Assembly (NCBI GenBank): GCA_017405465.1
Contig: JAFRAJ010000007.1
Coordinates: 1-51,702, forward strand
Direction of reading: 5' to 3'
Length of the DNA stretch: 51,702 bases
DNA from: Oscillospiraceae bacterium
GTDB taxonomy: Bacteria; Bacillota; Clostridia; Oscillospirales; Ruminococcaceae
The notes beneath the pieces are model-generated. The model saw nothing but the letters and a program-made list of their open reading frames with translations. It was not told the DNA's origin and did no database searches. This document shows positions 25,622 through 35,140 of this stretch, in pieces. How positions within the stretch are numbered: position 1 is the stretch's first letter; each line of letters starts with the position of its first letter. Made by a program: the position numbers and the translations under genes.

Positions 25622-27886
25622 TCATATCCCATGACTGATGTAATCACTGTCTGCTTCCCACAGTTCAGGCAGGAAGTGGTGATGATCCTCAGGGTCGGGC
25701 TCGTAAGACCTGAATGAAGTATTGCTCCAGACGAATCTGTAAAAATCTGTATCCTCTATCTTAAGACTCATGGAATACCTGTTTTTTACCTGGTTTATGA
25801 AGTAATTCAGGTAGTTCTCCTTGAACTGCTCCGTAGCATCCTCATGCTCTGACCATTTGGATGAGCCGTCGGTATTGTTATACATCACCATTGATGTGAT
25901 GAAGTTTCTGTTGTAGAGGGCAGCACAGTGAGGCGTAGTGGAGAATATGTCCTTGCCTGCGATCATCCTGGAATCGTATCTGAGACCCAGAAGATTGAGA
26001 ACAGTGGGGAGGATATCCACATTGCAGCATGGCGTATCGACCTCGATCGGCTCATCGAGACCTCCTGCCCACATGATGCAGGTGCTCTTGTACAGTTCAA
26101 AGTCAGTATCGACATGATGCCCGGCAAGACTGTCCCGGTCCTCATCATAGACATAGTATGGATAGTGATCTCCAGTAAGCACTATCAGTGTGTTCTCAAG
26201 TTTTCCTGCCTCCTCCAGCCTCTGCATCAGATAGTTCATAGCTTTTTCAAGCTCATAGTTGCAGGCGATATATCCTCTTCCGATATAGCTGAGATACCTG
26301 TCTCCCAGCAGATTCCGGACTGTGTATATGTTCCTGTTATACATGACGTTCTGGGTCGTATAGGGACCGTGTCCGCTGAAAGTCATGTAATATGCGCAGA
26401 ACCTGTCATCATTTATATAATCGTCGATAGACTGCTGCATCATCTCAAGATCGGAAGAAGGCCAGGAACTGGTAAAGTGCATGCCGTCGCCCATGAATTT
26501 ACATTCGAAACCGAGGTTAGGGAGAGTCTCGTTCCTTATATAGTAGGAACCCAGATAATTGTGATAGCCTCTCGCCTGGATCTTACACTGATCGCTGAAG
26601 ATGTTTCCGAGACCGTATGGCATATAGTGTGTTGCCGTCTTGGCGAAACTGCCTACAGAAGTACCGAATTTAGCATCCCTGGAAACATCCGGCCAGAGCC
26701 CGGTCAGGAATGCATATTCTCCGTTTATCGTGGTGTTTCTGAAACTGTTGTAGTAATTGTTGAGGACGATCCCTTCGTGGGCGAGTCTGTAAAGTGTCGG
26801 TGTTGCGTTTTCATCCAGCGCAAGATTTGAAAATGATTCTGCGCAGATATAGATAAGGTTGTAATCCTTTAGAAGACCTGAATACTCGTTCTTTCTCGTG
26901 CCTTCTACAGTCTGAAGATACTCGCAAAGCTCTCTGGTCGCATCATCCGGTGCGATCCCGGCAAGTGATGCAAAATCGATGTCTTCCAGTATGTTGGGTG
27001 ACGTATCGATGGTCGTCACAGGTTCTTCCCTGAGCTCGATTGGTTCTGGTTGTTCTGTAATGATGTTTTCTCTGCCCCCCGCGGAGAAGAACATGTTTAT
27101 AGTCTCAACGATGGTATTCGTTATGACTCCTATCTTGGAAGAGGCAGTGTCTGTATCTATAAGGCTGCTGTGATATGCTCCGTAAGGTGTATGGTCTGCA
27201 GTTCCGCCTGCAGGAAGTATCGCAACTGATGAAAACCAGAAAACAGGAACGAGAATGAATGCGGCAAGGTGGAGCCGCCAGGCATACTGCAGTTCTCTGC
27301 GCAGCAGGAATTGAACAATAACAAGAATGATGACCGGAAGAGCGCTAAGCAGGATCACACCGACTGAGCTTTTTACAGTATCCATCAGGGCCCAGCCGAA
27401 GTTTCCGACTGCATCTCCTGCCATACCAACCATGGATACAGAGAACATGGAACCGAAGATACGGAAATAGATTAGCTGAGCCAGATAGAAAGCCCATACT
27501 GCAGCCAGAACGAGTGAACGGCATATTCTCGCGGACAGGCTTTCCTTCAGCCATCCTGTCAGGAAAGTGAAGAACATCGCTTCTGCAGGCAGGAATATGA
27601 TATTCCAGAGAGTGAACCCGTTCAATGTCCCGTGTATCTGACGGTACAGGAAAAGCTCCCAGAACAGCATAGAAAAGAAAAAACACAGGAAAATAACGCA
27701 CATCCTTCTTATACCGGGTATTCTCCCGGAAGGGGAGGTGCGTTTCATGTCTTTTTCGATGTCCCCGTTCTCGGCAGGGACTTTAGCGGCGTATATAACT
27801 GCCTGTTTCTTTTTTGCTGCTGCTCTTCTGTTCTTGGAAGAGGCGGCTTTTCTCTTCCTGGAGGAAGAGCGCTTGCTCTTGGACAT
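25622..27886 (-). CDS. LTA synthase family membrane phosphoglycerol transferase / sulfatase-fold protein
   Basis: 754 residues. About five membrane helices (roughly 60-225) come before an extracellular alkaline-phosphatase-superfamily domain. The predicted nucleophile Thr lies in RNTTINGEYAFLTGLWP. Metal-ligand motifs include YICAESFSN (Glu), LTGDHYPYY (Asp-His) and AGHHVD. LtaS-type enzymes move glycerol phosphate from phosphatidylglycerol to a growing polymer or glycolipid. Unusual is the first ~45 residues, very rich in K, R, S and A, before the first helix. ATG at 27886 has a weak ribosome site, with an AGGTCGACCT palindrome just upstream, and an in-frame stop just before it fixes the start. 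A weak hairpin lies behind the gene (25573-25591). Confidence 0.88.
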   Translation of the reverse strand: MSKSKRSSSRKRKAASSKNRRAAAKKKQAVIYAAKVPAENGDIEKDMKRTSPSGRIPGIRRMCVIFLCFFFSMLFWELFLYRQIHGTLNGFTLWNIIFLPAEAMFFTFLTGWLKESLSARICRSLVLAAVWAFYLAQLIYFRIFGSMFSVSMVGMAGDAVGNFGWALMDTVKSSVGVILLSALPVIILVIVQFLLRRELQYAWRLHLAAFILVPVFWFSSVAILPAGGTADHTPYGAYHSSLIDTDTASSKIGVITNTIVETINMFFSAGGRENIITEQPEPIELREEPVTTIDTSPNILEDIDFASLAGIAPDDATRELCEYLQTVEGTRKNEYSGLLKDYNLIYICAESFSNLALDENATPTLYRLAHEGIVLNNYYNSFRNTTINGEYAFLTGLWPDVSRDAKFGTSVGSFAKTATHYMPYGLGNIFSDQCKIQARGYHNYLGSYYIRNETLPNLGFECKFMGDGMHFTSSWPSSDLEMMQQSIDDYINDDRFCAYYMTFSGHGPYTTQNVMYNRNIYTVRNLLGDRYLSYIGRGYIACNYELEKAMNYLMQRLEEAGKLENTLIVLTGDHYPYYVYDEDRDSLAGHHVDTDFELYKSTCIMWAGGLDEPIEVDTPCCNVDILPTVLNLLGLRYDSRMIAGKDIFSTTPHCAALYNRNFITSMVMYNNTDGSSKWSEHEDATEQFKENYLNYFINQVKNRYSMSLKIEDTDFYRFVWSNTSFRSYEPDPEDHHHFLPELWEADSDYISHGI

Positions 27887-27937
27887 TTATCGAGGTCGAC
27901 CTGAATTCCTGTTGAGATGAGGAGTTATTCAGCTTAT

Positions 27938-27970
27938 AAAAAGCCGGTGCCGTCTGAAACGACACCAGCT
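27938..27970 (-). terminator. Terminator of the 28036-28869 hydrolase gene
   Basis: Read on the minus strand, AGCTGGTGTCGT pairs with ACGGCACCGGCT around a 5-nt loop, followed by TTTTTATAA. Confidence 0.82.
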
Positions 27971-28035
27971 ATTATATCAAATACTTCCGGCGGAAATGTG
28001 TTACGGAATAATGAAATGTTCTTTGTCAGACGGGA

Positions 28036-28869
28036 TCAGTCCTGTACGACCTTGGCATAGACTCTGCCTGTCTCTTCGACGTTCTTGAGGAAGAAACAGA
28101 CTTCATGCACTGTCTCCTCCACGAACTGTGAATAAGGTCCGCTGTGTCCGAACTGGGAGTAGAGAATCGTTTTGCCGTGAGGGATGCACTGTGCAGTCCT
28201 CAGCATGAGATCAGGCCTGCTGATCGGGTCTTCCAGACAGCCGATCATAAGTGTGGGGGTCTGTATCGTACGAAGCGCCGCCTGTACGTTCTCTTCTGTC
28301 TCATAGTTGATCATCGGACGTCTGTAATCGAGAGCCAGCTCCTCAGGAGCCTGTTTGGCCCTGCGCTCCCTGTCATATTCAGCATTGATGGCTTTGCGGC
28401 GCTCTATCGCTTCATCATCAGTTACAGGATCGATAGGAGGCATTTTGATGCCCTGAGCAGCGCGGCTCTTATAGGACCAGCTTCCTTCGTCTATGTTATG
28501 AGGACCGCCGACCATAGCGACCAGAGCAGTCAGCCTTTCAGGATACTTCAGGGCGACATGCCATCCTGTACCTGCACCGTGTGAGCATCCCATATAAACG
28601 AATTTGTCTATTCCCATCTTGTCGGCAAAATGAACCACGTCATCAGCGAATTTCTCAAACCAGTAGTTGCCGTAGTCAACAAAAAGGTGAGTCGATTCGC
28701 CGATCCCTCTGTTGGTAAGTAGGAAAACGTGATAGCCGTTATCAGCCATTCCTCTGGTGGAGCAGATGGGAGGGAAATCCATCATATAACTGATTATGTA
28801 TTTGTCACCGGAACCGAGTTCTTCGTAAGCGATCTCGATACCTTCTTCCACTTCGATTTTCTTTGTCAT
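28036..28869 (-). CDS. Alpha/beta hydrolase
   Basis: 277 residues. The core has LLTNRGIGES, the elbow MGCSHGAGTGW (Ser), an acidic residue in IGCLEDPISRPD and a His in FGHSGPYSQF. There is no signal peptide. The order and size match the epoxide-hydrolase/haloperoxidase-like group of cytosolic alpha/beta hydrolases, but the lid region (about 125-200) is charged and distinctive, and no substrate can be named. ATG 28869 has AAAGGAG 9 nt upstream. It has its own terminator and a short space (73 nt) to the upstream transporter gene. Confidence 0.85.
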   Translation of the reverse strand: MTKKIEVEEGIEIAYEELGSGDKYIISYMMDFPPICSTRGMADNGYHVFLLTNRGIGESTHLFVDYGNYWFEKFADDVVHFADKMGIDKFVYMGCSHGAGTGWHVALKYPERLTALVAMVGGPHNIDEGSWSYKSRAAQGIKMPPIDPVTDDEAIERRKAINAEYDRERRAKQAPEELALDYRRPMINYETEENVQAALRTIQTPTLMIGCLEDPISRPDLMLRTAQCIPHGKTILYSQFGHSGPYSQFVEETVHEVCFFLKNVEETGRVYAKVVQD

Positions 28870-28910
28870 GGCAATAACTCCTTTCTGTTTATGGAACTAT
28901 TATATCTTAA

Positions 28911-28940
28911 TGAAAAAGCGGAGAGACATCTCCGCTTTAG
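28911..28940 (-). terminator. Terminator of the MFS transporter gene
   Basis: AAAGCGGAGA (28915-28924) and TCTCCGCTTT (28929-28938) make a perfect stem with a 4-nt loop. The minus strand then reads TTTTTCATT. Confidence 0.85.
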
Positions 28941-28942
28941 TA

Positions 28943-30160
28943 TCATTCTGTTTTCTGTGCTTCTTTTGCTGACTTCAGAACGGAAGGAGCGATGAGAAGC
29001 ACTGCTACAAGAGTAAGGGGGGCGCAGCACAGGAAAGCGAGACGGACTCCGTCAAGCCCCATACTGTTGAACAGTCCTACCAGAGCACCGCCTCCGAAGC
29101 TCGCGATGAGGTTTCCGGCAGTTGAGAATGGTGTTCTGAGCGCAGTCTGTACTGATGACTTGAGGTTATCAGGAGCTTTTTCGTTGAGGAATTCCACGAC
29201 CTGCGTCGCATTCGGCACCAGCATCACTCCGTTGAACAGCATCGTGAGAGTAAGGACAAGCGGGGAATGGCAGGATCCGACGATAAGCCAGCGTATCGCT
29301 CCGAGGCAGAGAACGAAGAGCTGGGATTTTTCGACGCCGAGCTTAAGGAAGAACCTTCTTCCCGGTCCGAAATAAAACGGGAATTCGGAGACGGCAAGGA
29401 TCATATTCCCAATGCCAACCCAAGCATAGTCTCCGCCGAGCTGAGTCATGTAGATCCCGAAATATGTGTGACTGAATGAGTTGCACAGCATATAGAAGAG
29501 ATACATTATGAGCACTCTCAGAACGGACTTGTCTTTGAGCAGTGCATAGACCTCTCTGATGTCGTATTTCTCAGCAGCACTGTCTTTGTTCCTTTCAGTT
29601 TTTCCGACCTCAGGGAGGAAGAAAGCGGTGATGAGAGTGAGGATCATCGTCCCGATCAGTATCGGGAACAGCATCTCCTTGTTCTTGTTGAGCCAGAAAC
29701 CTGAAATAAGCGCCATGACAGCATAACCGATCGTACCGCTCATTCGAATGGGACTGTAAGCGTAACCGTATCTTCTTGAGCATTCTATTGCCATGGATTC
29801 ATAGACGCCCATCATCGGCTGATATGTGATGGTGAAAAGGATCTGGAAGAGGATGACCATCATTATGCTGGTCACTTTGGAGAAAACAAAAAGCAGTACG
29901 ATGGAAACGCACAGGATCGTGATCAGTACTCTGTTCTTGGATCTGGCGTTATCTGCAATGGCACCGTAAAGCTGAGCTATAAGAAGACACAGCACCTGGA
30001 TGACACCGCTGATGATCCCGATATAGTTAGAAGGAACGCCTTTCTCTGTAAGGTACATCGAAACGAAACTTCCCTGAACGACACCGAACAGGAAAATATT
30101 GAAATAAAACAGATAGAAGATATATGGCTTGCTGAAAAAACTGCTGTTCTTAATTGACAT
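28943..30160 (-). CDS. Major facilitator superfamily transporter (MFS_1-like)
   Basis: 405 residues with about 12 hydrophobic helices. The N terminus YLFYFNIFLFGVVQGSFVSMYL and the loop GAIADNARSKNRVL (the MFS A-motif position) fit the MFS_1-like group, which includes sugar and nucleoside symporters. The substrate is not visible in the sequence. ATG 30160 has GGAAGGTATCAAT upstream. It forms a single-gene unit between pckA's terminator and its own. Confidence 0.88.
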   Translation of the reverse strand: MSIKNSSFFSKPYIFYLFYFNIFLFGVVQGSFVSMYLTEKGVPSNYIGIISGVIQVLCLLIAQLYGAIADNARSKNRVLITILCVSIVLLFVFSKVTSIMMVILFQILFTITYQPMMGVYESMAIECSRRYGYAYSPIRMSGTIGYAVMALISGFWLNKNKEMLFPILIGTMILTLITAFFLPEVGKTERNKDSAAEKYDIREVYALLKDKSVLRVLIMYLFYMLCNSFSHTYFGIYMTQLGGDYAWVGIGNMILAVSEFPFYFGPGRRFFLKLGVEKSQLFVLCLGAIRWLIVGSCHSPLVLTLTMLFNGVMLVPNATQVVEFLNEKAPDNLKSSVQTALRTPFSTAGNLIASFGGGALVGLFNSMGLDGVRLAFLCCAPLTLVAVLLIAPSVLKSAKEAQKTE

Positions 30161-30189
30161 TATTGATACCTTCCGAAATACAGTGAATA

Positions 30190-30218
30190 AAGAAAGAACC
30201 CGGCGTCATGCCGGGTTC
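30190..30218 (-). terminator. Terminator of pckA
   Basis: GAACCCGGC (30196-30204) and GCCGGGTTC (30210-30218) form a perfect stem with a 5-nt loop, followed on the minus strand by TTTCTTTATT. Confidence 0.85.
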
Positions 30219-30243
30219 CATAGTCTGCTTAACTGATCCTGGA

Positions 30244-31848
30244 TCAGAGCTGAGGACCTGCAGATACAAGTGCCTTTCCGGCTTCATTGTACTCGTATTT
30301 TACGAAGTTCTTGATGAATCTGCGGGCGAGGTCATCGGCTTTCTCATCCCATACGGAAGGATCTGCATATGTATCGCGGGGATCCAGAATTGTGGGATCA
30401 ACGCCGGGGAGCTCTGTAGGAACTTCAAGGTTGAATACAGGGATCATCTTGGTGGGGGCTTTGAGCACGTCACCGGTCAGGATCGCGTCGATGATACCGC
30501 GGGTATCCTTGATGGAGATGCGCTTGCCGCTTCCGTTCCAGCCAGTGTTCACAAGGTATGCCTTGGCGCCGGACTTCTGCATCTTCTTTACAAGCTCCTC
30601 ACCGTACTTGGTGGGATGGAGCTCCAGGAAGGCCTGACCGAAGCATGCGGAGAATGTCGGGGTGGGCTCTGTGATGCCGCGCTCTGTTCCGGCGAGCTTG
30701 GCGGTGAATCCGGACAGGAAGTAGTACTGAGTCTGTTCCGGAGTGAGTATGGAAACAGGAGGAAGTACGCCGAATGCGTCTGCAGACAGGAAGATGACGT
30801 TCTCTGCATCAGGACCTGCGGACACAGGGCGTACGATCTTCTCGATGTGATCGATGGGGTAGGAAACACGGGTGTTCTCTGTAACGCTCTTGTCAGCGAA
30901 GTCGCATACACCGTTGGAATCGACTGTTACGTTCTCAAGAAGGGCGTCGCGGCGGATCGCGTTGTAGATGTCAGGCTCGGAATCCTTATCGAGGTTGATG
31001 ACCTTTGCATAGCAGCCGCCTTCGAAGTTGAAGACACCGTTATCGTCCCAGCCGTGCTCGTCATCGCCGATGAGGAGACGCTTGGGGTCAGTGGAAAGAG
31101 TGGTTTTGCCTGTTCCGGAAAGTCCGAAGAAGAGGGCAGTGTTCTTGCCTTCCATATCGGTGTTGGCGGAGCAGTGCATGGAAGCGATGCCTTTGAGCGG
31201 GAGGTAGTAGTTCATCATGGAGAACATACCCTTCTTCATCTCGCCGCCATACCAGGTGTTCAGGATGACCTGCTCACGGCTTGTGATATTGAAGACAACC
31301 GCTGTCTCGGAGTTGAGTCCGAGTTCCTTGTAATTCTCTACCTTAGCCTTGGATGCTGTGTATACGATGAAGTCAGGCTCGAAGTTCTCAAGTTCCTCGG
31401 CTGAGGGCTTGATGAACATGTTCTCGACGAAGTGAGCCTGCCAAGCAACTTCCATCATGAAGCGGACTGCCATTCTGGTATCCTTGTTGGCTCCGCAGAA
31501 TGCGTCGACGACGAACAGTCTCTTATTGGAGAGCTCTTCCTGAGCGATCTTCTTGACTGCTTCCCATGTCTCCTGGGATGCCGGATGGTTGTCGTTGGGA
31601 TATTCGGGTGTGGTCCACCACACTGTGTCTTTGGAGTTCTCATCCATAACGATGAATTTGTCGTTAGGCGAACGGCCGGTGTAGATGCCGGTCATTACGT
31701 TGACGGCGTCAAGCTCTGTAAGCTGGCCTTTTTCATAGCCGGTCAGCTCAGGCTTCATTTCTTCTTCGAAGAGCACTTCGTAAGAAGGGTTGTGCAGAAT
31801 CTCGGTCACACCGTGGATCCCGTACTTGGTGAGGTCAAGTTGTGCCAT
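30244..31848 (-). CDS. pckA: Phosphoenolpyruvate carboxykinase (ATP)
   Basis: 534 residues, the usual size. The enzyme interconverts oxaloacetate + ATP and PEP + CO2 + ADP. Markers: the substrate loop TGRSPNDKF (around 52-60), the kinase-1a P-loop [12 protein letters not shown], the metal site [23 protein letters not shown] read in parts, and [13 protein letters not shown] near the end. In a fermenting anaerobe it may run toward oxaloacetate to make ATP and succinate/aspartate precursors; direction cannot be read from sequence. ATG 31848 follows AGAAGGAGCATATACA. The upstream 31849-32035 space has no gene. Confidence 0.97.
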   Translation of the reverse strand: MAQLDLTKYGIHGVTEILHNPSYEVLFEEEMKPELTGYEKGQLTELDAVNVMTGIYTGRSPNDKFIVMDENSKDTVWWTTPEYPNDNHPASQETWEAVKKIAQEELSNKRLFVVDAFCGANKDTRMAVRFMMEVAWQAHFVENMFIKPSAEELENFEPDFIVYTASKAKVENYKELGLNSETAVVFNITSREQVILNTWYGGEMKKGMFSMMNYYLPLKGIASMHCSANTDMEGKNTALFFGLSGTGKTTLSTDPKRLLIGDDEHGWDDNGVFNFEGGCYAKVINLDKDSEPDIYNAIRRDALLENVTVDSNGVCDFADKSVTENTRVSYPIDHIEKIVRPVSAGPDAENVIFLSADAFGVLPPVSILTPEQTQYYFLSGFTAKLAGTERGITEPTPTFSACFGQAFLELHPTKYGEELVKKMQKSGAKAYLVNTGWNGSGKRISIKDTRGIIDAILTGDVLKAPTKMIPVFNLEVPTELPGVDPTILDPRDTYADPSVWDEKADDLARRFIKNFVKYEYNEAGKALVSAGPQL

Positions 31849-32035
31849 ATTGTATATGCTCCTTCTGTAATAATGGACGATTCTGATACGCTTTTATCCA
31901 GGGCAAACTGCGCTGTTCTGGTGACAGATCCGGCAAGAAAGCCCCTTCTCGCGCATAATAATAGTACCGCCTGCAATGGGTAATGTCAAACGCAACAGCG
32001 TGTTTGGAAAAGGACATTGAAAAAAGGAGAACTGA

Positions 32036-32070
32036 TACAAAAAAACACGTCCGGATGACCGGACGTGCTA
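32036..32070 (-). terminator. Terminator of mgtA
   Basis: CACGTCCGG (32046-32054) and CCGGACGTG (32059-32067) form a perfect stem with a 4-nt loop. The minus strand continues with TTTTTTT. Confidence 0.9.
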
Positions 32071-32091
32071 TGTGTGAAATTGTCTTTGGGA

Positions 32092-34755
32092 TCAGAGGAT
32101 GCTGCCGTCTTTCTTTACTGCAAAGGCTTTGTAGATGAGTATCGCTGCAGCGTAGATGATAAGCAGTATGGCTATCCACATCATGAAGTTCAGAGGAAGC
32201 TGGGACAGTGAGAATACCGAAGCCAGTCTCGTGAACGTGATGATAAGTGTTGCGGCAGTTACCAGGAATGTGGAGAGTATCAGTTCCTTTGATGAGAAAC
32301 TGGTCACGAACGGTATCTTGTTCGTCCTCATCATATGGATGATCAGTGTCTGGGAGATGATACCGAAAGCAAACCATCCAGTCTGGAACAGGAGAGCTTT
32401 CTCCATGTTGCTGAATCCCATTATGAACCACAATACGAGGAAGCACATGATGTCGAGCAGCGAAGAGATGGAACCGAAAACGAACATGTAGTTCTTGATC
32501 CCGTTGGTGTCCCAGCTCTTGGGCTTCTCTATCAGCTCCGGATCCACGTTATCGAAAGGCATGCCCAACTGTGCAAAGTCGTTCATTATGTTCTGGATAA
32601 GGATGTGGATAGGAAGCATGGGCAGGAAGGGGAGGAACACGGAAGCGATTATCACGGAGATGATGTTTCCGAAGTTACCGCTCGTTGCCATCTTGATGTA
32701 CTTGAGAACGTTCGTGAAGGTCTTTCTTCCGTTGGTGACACCTGTCTCCAGAACGTTGAGATCCTTCTCCAGCAGGATGATGCCCGCAGTTTCCTTCGCT
32801 ATATCAACAGCAGTGTCGACCGAGATGCCGACGTCTGCCTGTTTGAGGGCTGCGGAGTCGTTGATGCCGTCACCCATATACCCGACGGTCTTGCCCATCT
32901 CCTGATAGAGACGGACAACACGCTGCTTCTGCAGCGGAGAGAGCTTTGCATATAGGTGGCAGTTCGCCATGCGCTCTTTGAGCTTCTCGTCATTGAAGGA
33001 TTCAACTTCGCGGCCGGTGAGCATGTCGCCCACTTCTATGCCGACACGGCTGCATACATGCAGAGCCACTCCTTCGCTGTCACCGGTGAGTACGACTGTC
33101 TCGATGCCGTGACGTTTGAGAGCAGCGATGGCTTCCGTGGCGCTCTCCTTAGGCGGATCGAGGAATCCGACGAATCCGAGAAGGACCATATCGGCTTCGT
33201 CTCCCACACCGAAAGTGTAGATGTCGTGCACGTTGTTCTTCTGGGCGACCGCGAGGACTCTGAGTCCGCCGCGGTTGTTTTCCTCATAGACTTTATATGC
33301 GCTCTGGCGCCTTTCTTCCGTGAGCTCTACAACTTCGTCACCGAGATCGATGAATGAGCAGCAGGCCATGACTTCGTCGACGGCGCCTTTAGTGATAAGC
33401 TGTCTCTTTCCTTCATCGTCCCTGAGCACTACGCTCATGCGTCTTCTCGTGAAGTCGAAGGGGATCTCATCTTCTCTTGTATACTTCTCCTTGAAGATGT
33501 TCATCTTCTCTTTTTCGGCGCGGTTGATGATGGCTATATCGATCAGGTTCTTAAGACCTGTCTGGAAGTAGCTGTTGAGGAACGCGTGCTTGAGGATCCT
33601 GGAATCTTCCTCTCCGTTGACGTTCATGTACTTCTCCAGCACGATCTCGTCTTCGGTGAGTGTACCGGTCTTGTCGGTGCAGAGAATGTCCATCTGTCCG
33701 AATGTCTGTATCGCACTGAGCCGCTTAACGATAGTCTTCTGTTTGGACATCTCTACAGCGCCTTTCGCCATCGTGGTGGTCACGATGACCGGAAGCATCT
33801 CAGGCGTGATGCCGACGGCGATGGTGATGGCGAAAATGATGGAATCCCATATATCATCCTTGGTGAACAGGTTGATCGCGAGGATGATGGGAAGCATCAC
33901 GAGCATGAACCTGATCAGCAGGCGGCTGATCTCGTCTATGCCTTTTTCAAAAGAATTCTTTTCGTTTACTGCGACGAGAGATTTGGCCATATTGCCGAAA
34001 TAGGTGTCGTCGCCGGTGCTGAGCACAATAGCCATGGCGGAACCGGACACTATATTGGTGCCGCGGAACCCGATATTGGGCAGTTCCGTCACAGGTTCGA
34101 TGCCCTTTGCAGTAGTGAATTTCTCCACAGGGTTCGATTCACCTGTAAGCGAGGCCTGATCAACGAATGTGTCTTTGGTCTCGAAGAAACGCACGTCTGC
34201 GGGCACCATGTCTCCGGAAGAGAGCTTCAGAAGGTCGCCCGGGACCAGTTCTTCCACTTCGACAGTCTGCTGGACCCCGTCTCGTATGACTTCGATCTTG
34301 TTTGTGACAAGATTGCGGAGCTTCTTTGCAGCAGAATCGGATCTTGCTGACTGTACAAAAGAGATGATCGCGGATATGATCACGGTGCTCATGATCAGTA
34401 TGAAGGTCGCATAATCCTTCTTTGCGGGAAGTGCTACGTCTGTTATGAAGGATATGACCGCTACTACCAGAAGCACTATGTTGAACGGATTGATGATCGC
34501 GTCCCTCAGCTGTTTCCAGAGGGTGTTCTCATCACCGAGGTCGATGCGGTTCTCACCGTATTCATCGAGCAGATCCTCGATGTTTACTATACTGAGTCCC
34601 TCATCGGATGAGTTGTATTTGAGATACAGTTCCTCAATGGGAAGCAGGCTCCCTACTCTGAGGTTGGCTTCCACGAGTTTCTGTTTCTCAGCAATGATGT
34701 CGAATTTCTTTTTCTGTTTTTTCTTGTCTTTGTTATTGCTGTTGTTTGCTGCCAA
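32092..34755 (-). CDS. mgtA: P-type magnesium-importing ATPase
   Basis: 887 residues, P3B-type Mg2+ ATPase of the MgtA/MgtB family, which brings Mg2+ into the cell with ATP when Mg2+ is low. The order is right: cation-ATPase N-terminal region, helices near 85-130, actuator motif LTGESNPV, phosphorylation site CTDKTGTLT, nucleotide-binding FDFTRRRMSVVL (an MgtA trait), hinge GDGINDSAALKQADVG, and a C-terminal set of about six helices. The start is TTG at 34755, 7 nt behind AGGAGGAG. Upstream lies a ~240-nt leader with a short peptide gene and a terminator, so expression is probably set by attenuation. Confidence 0.96.
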   Translation of the reverse strand: MAANNSNNKDKKKQKKKFDIIAEKQKLVEANLRVGSLLPIEELYLKYNSSDEGLSIVNIEDLLDEYGENRIDLGDENTLWKQLRDAIINPFNIVLLVVAVISFITDVALPAKKDYATFILIMSTVIISAIISFVQSARSDSAAKKLRNLVTNKIEVIRDGVQQTVEVEELVPGDLLKLSSGDMVPADVRFFETKDTFVDQASLTGESNPVEKFTTAKGIEPVTELPNIGFRGTNIVSGSAMAIVLSTGDDTYFGNMAKSLVAVNEKNSFEKGIDEISRLLIRFMLVMLPIILAINLFTKDDIWDSIIFAITIAVGITPEMLPVIVTTTMAKGAVEMSKQKTIVKRLSAIQTFGQMDILCTDKTGTLTEDEIVLEKYMNVNGEEDSRILKHAFLNSYFQTGLKNLIDIAIINRAEKEKMNIFKEKYTREDEIPFDFTRRRMSVVLRDDEGKRQLITKGAVDEVMACCSFIDLGDEVVELTEERRQSAYKVYEENNRGGLRVLAVAQKNNVHDIYTFGVGDEADMVLLGFVGFLDPPKESATEAIAALKRHGIETVVLTGDSEGVALHVCSRVGIEVGDMLTGREVESFNDEKLKERMANCHLYAKLSPLQKQRVVRLYQEMGKTVGYMGDGINDSAALKQADVGISVDTAVDIAKETAGIILLEKDLNVLETGVTNGRKTFTNVLKYIKMATSGNFGNIISVIIASVFLPFLPMLPIHILIQNIMNDFAQLGMPFDNVDPELIEKPKSWDTNGIKNYMFVFGSISSLLDIMCFLVLWFIMGFSNMEKALLFQTGWFAFGIISQTLIIHMMRTNKIPFVTSFSSKELILSTFLVTAATLIITFTRLASVFSLSQLPLNFMMWIAILLIIYAAAILIYKAFAVKKDGSIL

Positions 34756-34811
34756 TTTCTTACTCCTCCTAGAATTCCGCTTATTTTGAGTTTCTGCGGA
34801 TCAGGGGAGGG

Positions 34812-34853
34812 CAAAAGAAAAAGCCTGAAAGACTCTGCATTGGGCCTTCAGGC
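34812..34853 (-). terminator. Attenuator terminator in the mgtA leader
   Basis: On the minus strand GCCTGAAGG (complement of 34845-34853) pairs with CTTTCAGGC (complement of 34823-34831; one G-U), 13-nt loop, then TTTTTCTTTT. It lies between the leader peptide and the mgtA start, 57 nt before the latter, so it must be bypassed for mgtA expression. Confidence 0.85.
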
Positions 34854-34873
34854 GTTATCAGCAATGACGGACA

Positions 34874-34889
34874 GGTACAGCTATGTACC
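34874..34889 (-). promoter_or_regulatory. Hairpin around the leader-peptide stop codon
   Basis: GGTACA and TGTACC make a perfect 6-bp stem; the 4-nt loop TAGC holds the TAG stop of the leader peptide. A ribosome finishing the leader would sit on this hairpin. Confidence 0.6.
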
Positions 34890-34973
34890 GGAATCGTGAA
34901 AAACCGGAATAACTGCACTTGATATATCATGCTTCAAACTACTTCGCCCAACGCCTTGATCGTTGTTTTCCAA
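34881..34973 (-). CDS. Putative 30-residue leader peptide of mgtA
   Basis: A short frame starts at TTG 34973, 7 nt after a full GGAGGTG ribosome site, and stops at TAG 34881. The peptide begins MENNDQGVGRSSLKHD and has a V-I-P-V-F stretch near its end. It does not resemble a known protein and has no signal peptide. Its place, between promoter and attenuator, points to a regulatory peptide. In Salmonella, MgtL plays such a part for mgtA, but the sequences are not alike. The acidic/Asn-rich start and the proline may matter for translation at low Mg2+; that is inference. Codons 7-10 are complementary to the terminator loop. Confidence 0.55.
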   Translation of the reverse strand: MENNDQGVGRSSLKHDISSAVIPVFHDSGT

Positions 34974-35002
34974 GTTTTTCACCTCCGTATTTTAGTGTCA
35001 AT

Positions 35003-35027
35003 ATTATAACACCGTGTTTTTGCGGTG
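35003..35027 (-). promoter_or_regulatory. mgtA promoter -10 with overlapping inverted repeat
   Basis: On the minus strand a perfect TATAAT (complement of 35003-35008) is 17 nt before the leader-peptide ribosome site. No good -35 is seen. Instead an inverted repeat CACCG-N8-CGGTG (35010-35027) fills the spacer, as would an operator or an activator site. Confidence 0.5.
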
Positions 35028-35140
35028 GGAACATAGAAGAATGAAAAATCACGGTCTTAACAAAACAGGAGAGAGGGAATACACTAAAGAAGGAGCAGTT
35101 GCACTGCTGAAAATGACGATAAGATCCGGAGTAAAAGACA

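Noticed and set aside
30208..31404. 398-codon frame opposite pckA
   Set aside because: Antisense of a conserved enzyme; composition (Gly/Val/Asp/Cys) is the complement of pckA codons.
34756..35000. M-box or yybP-ykoY riboswitch before mgtA
   Set aside because: I looked for the conserved blocks of both and did not find them; the leader fits a peptide-plus-terminator attenuator better.
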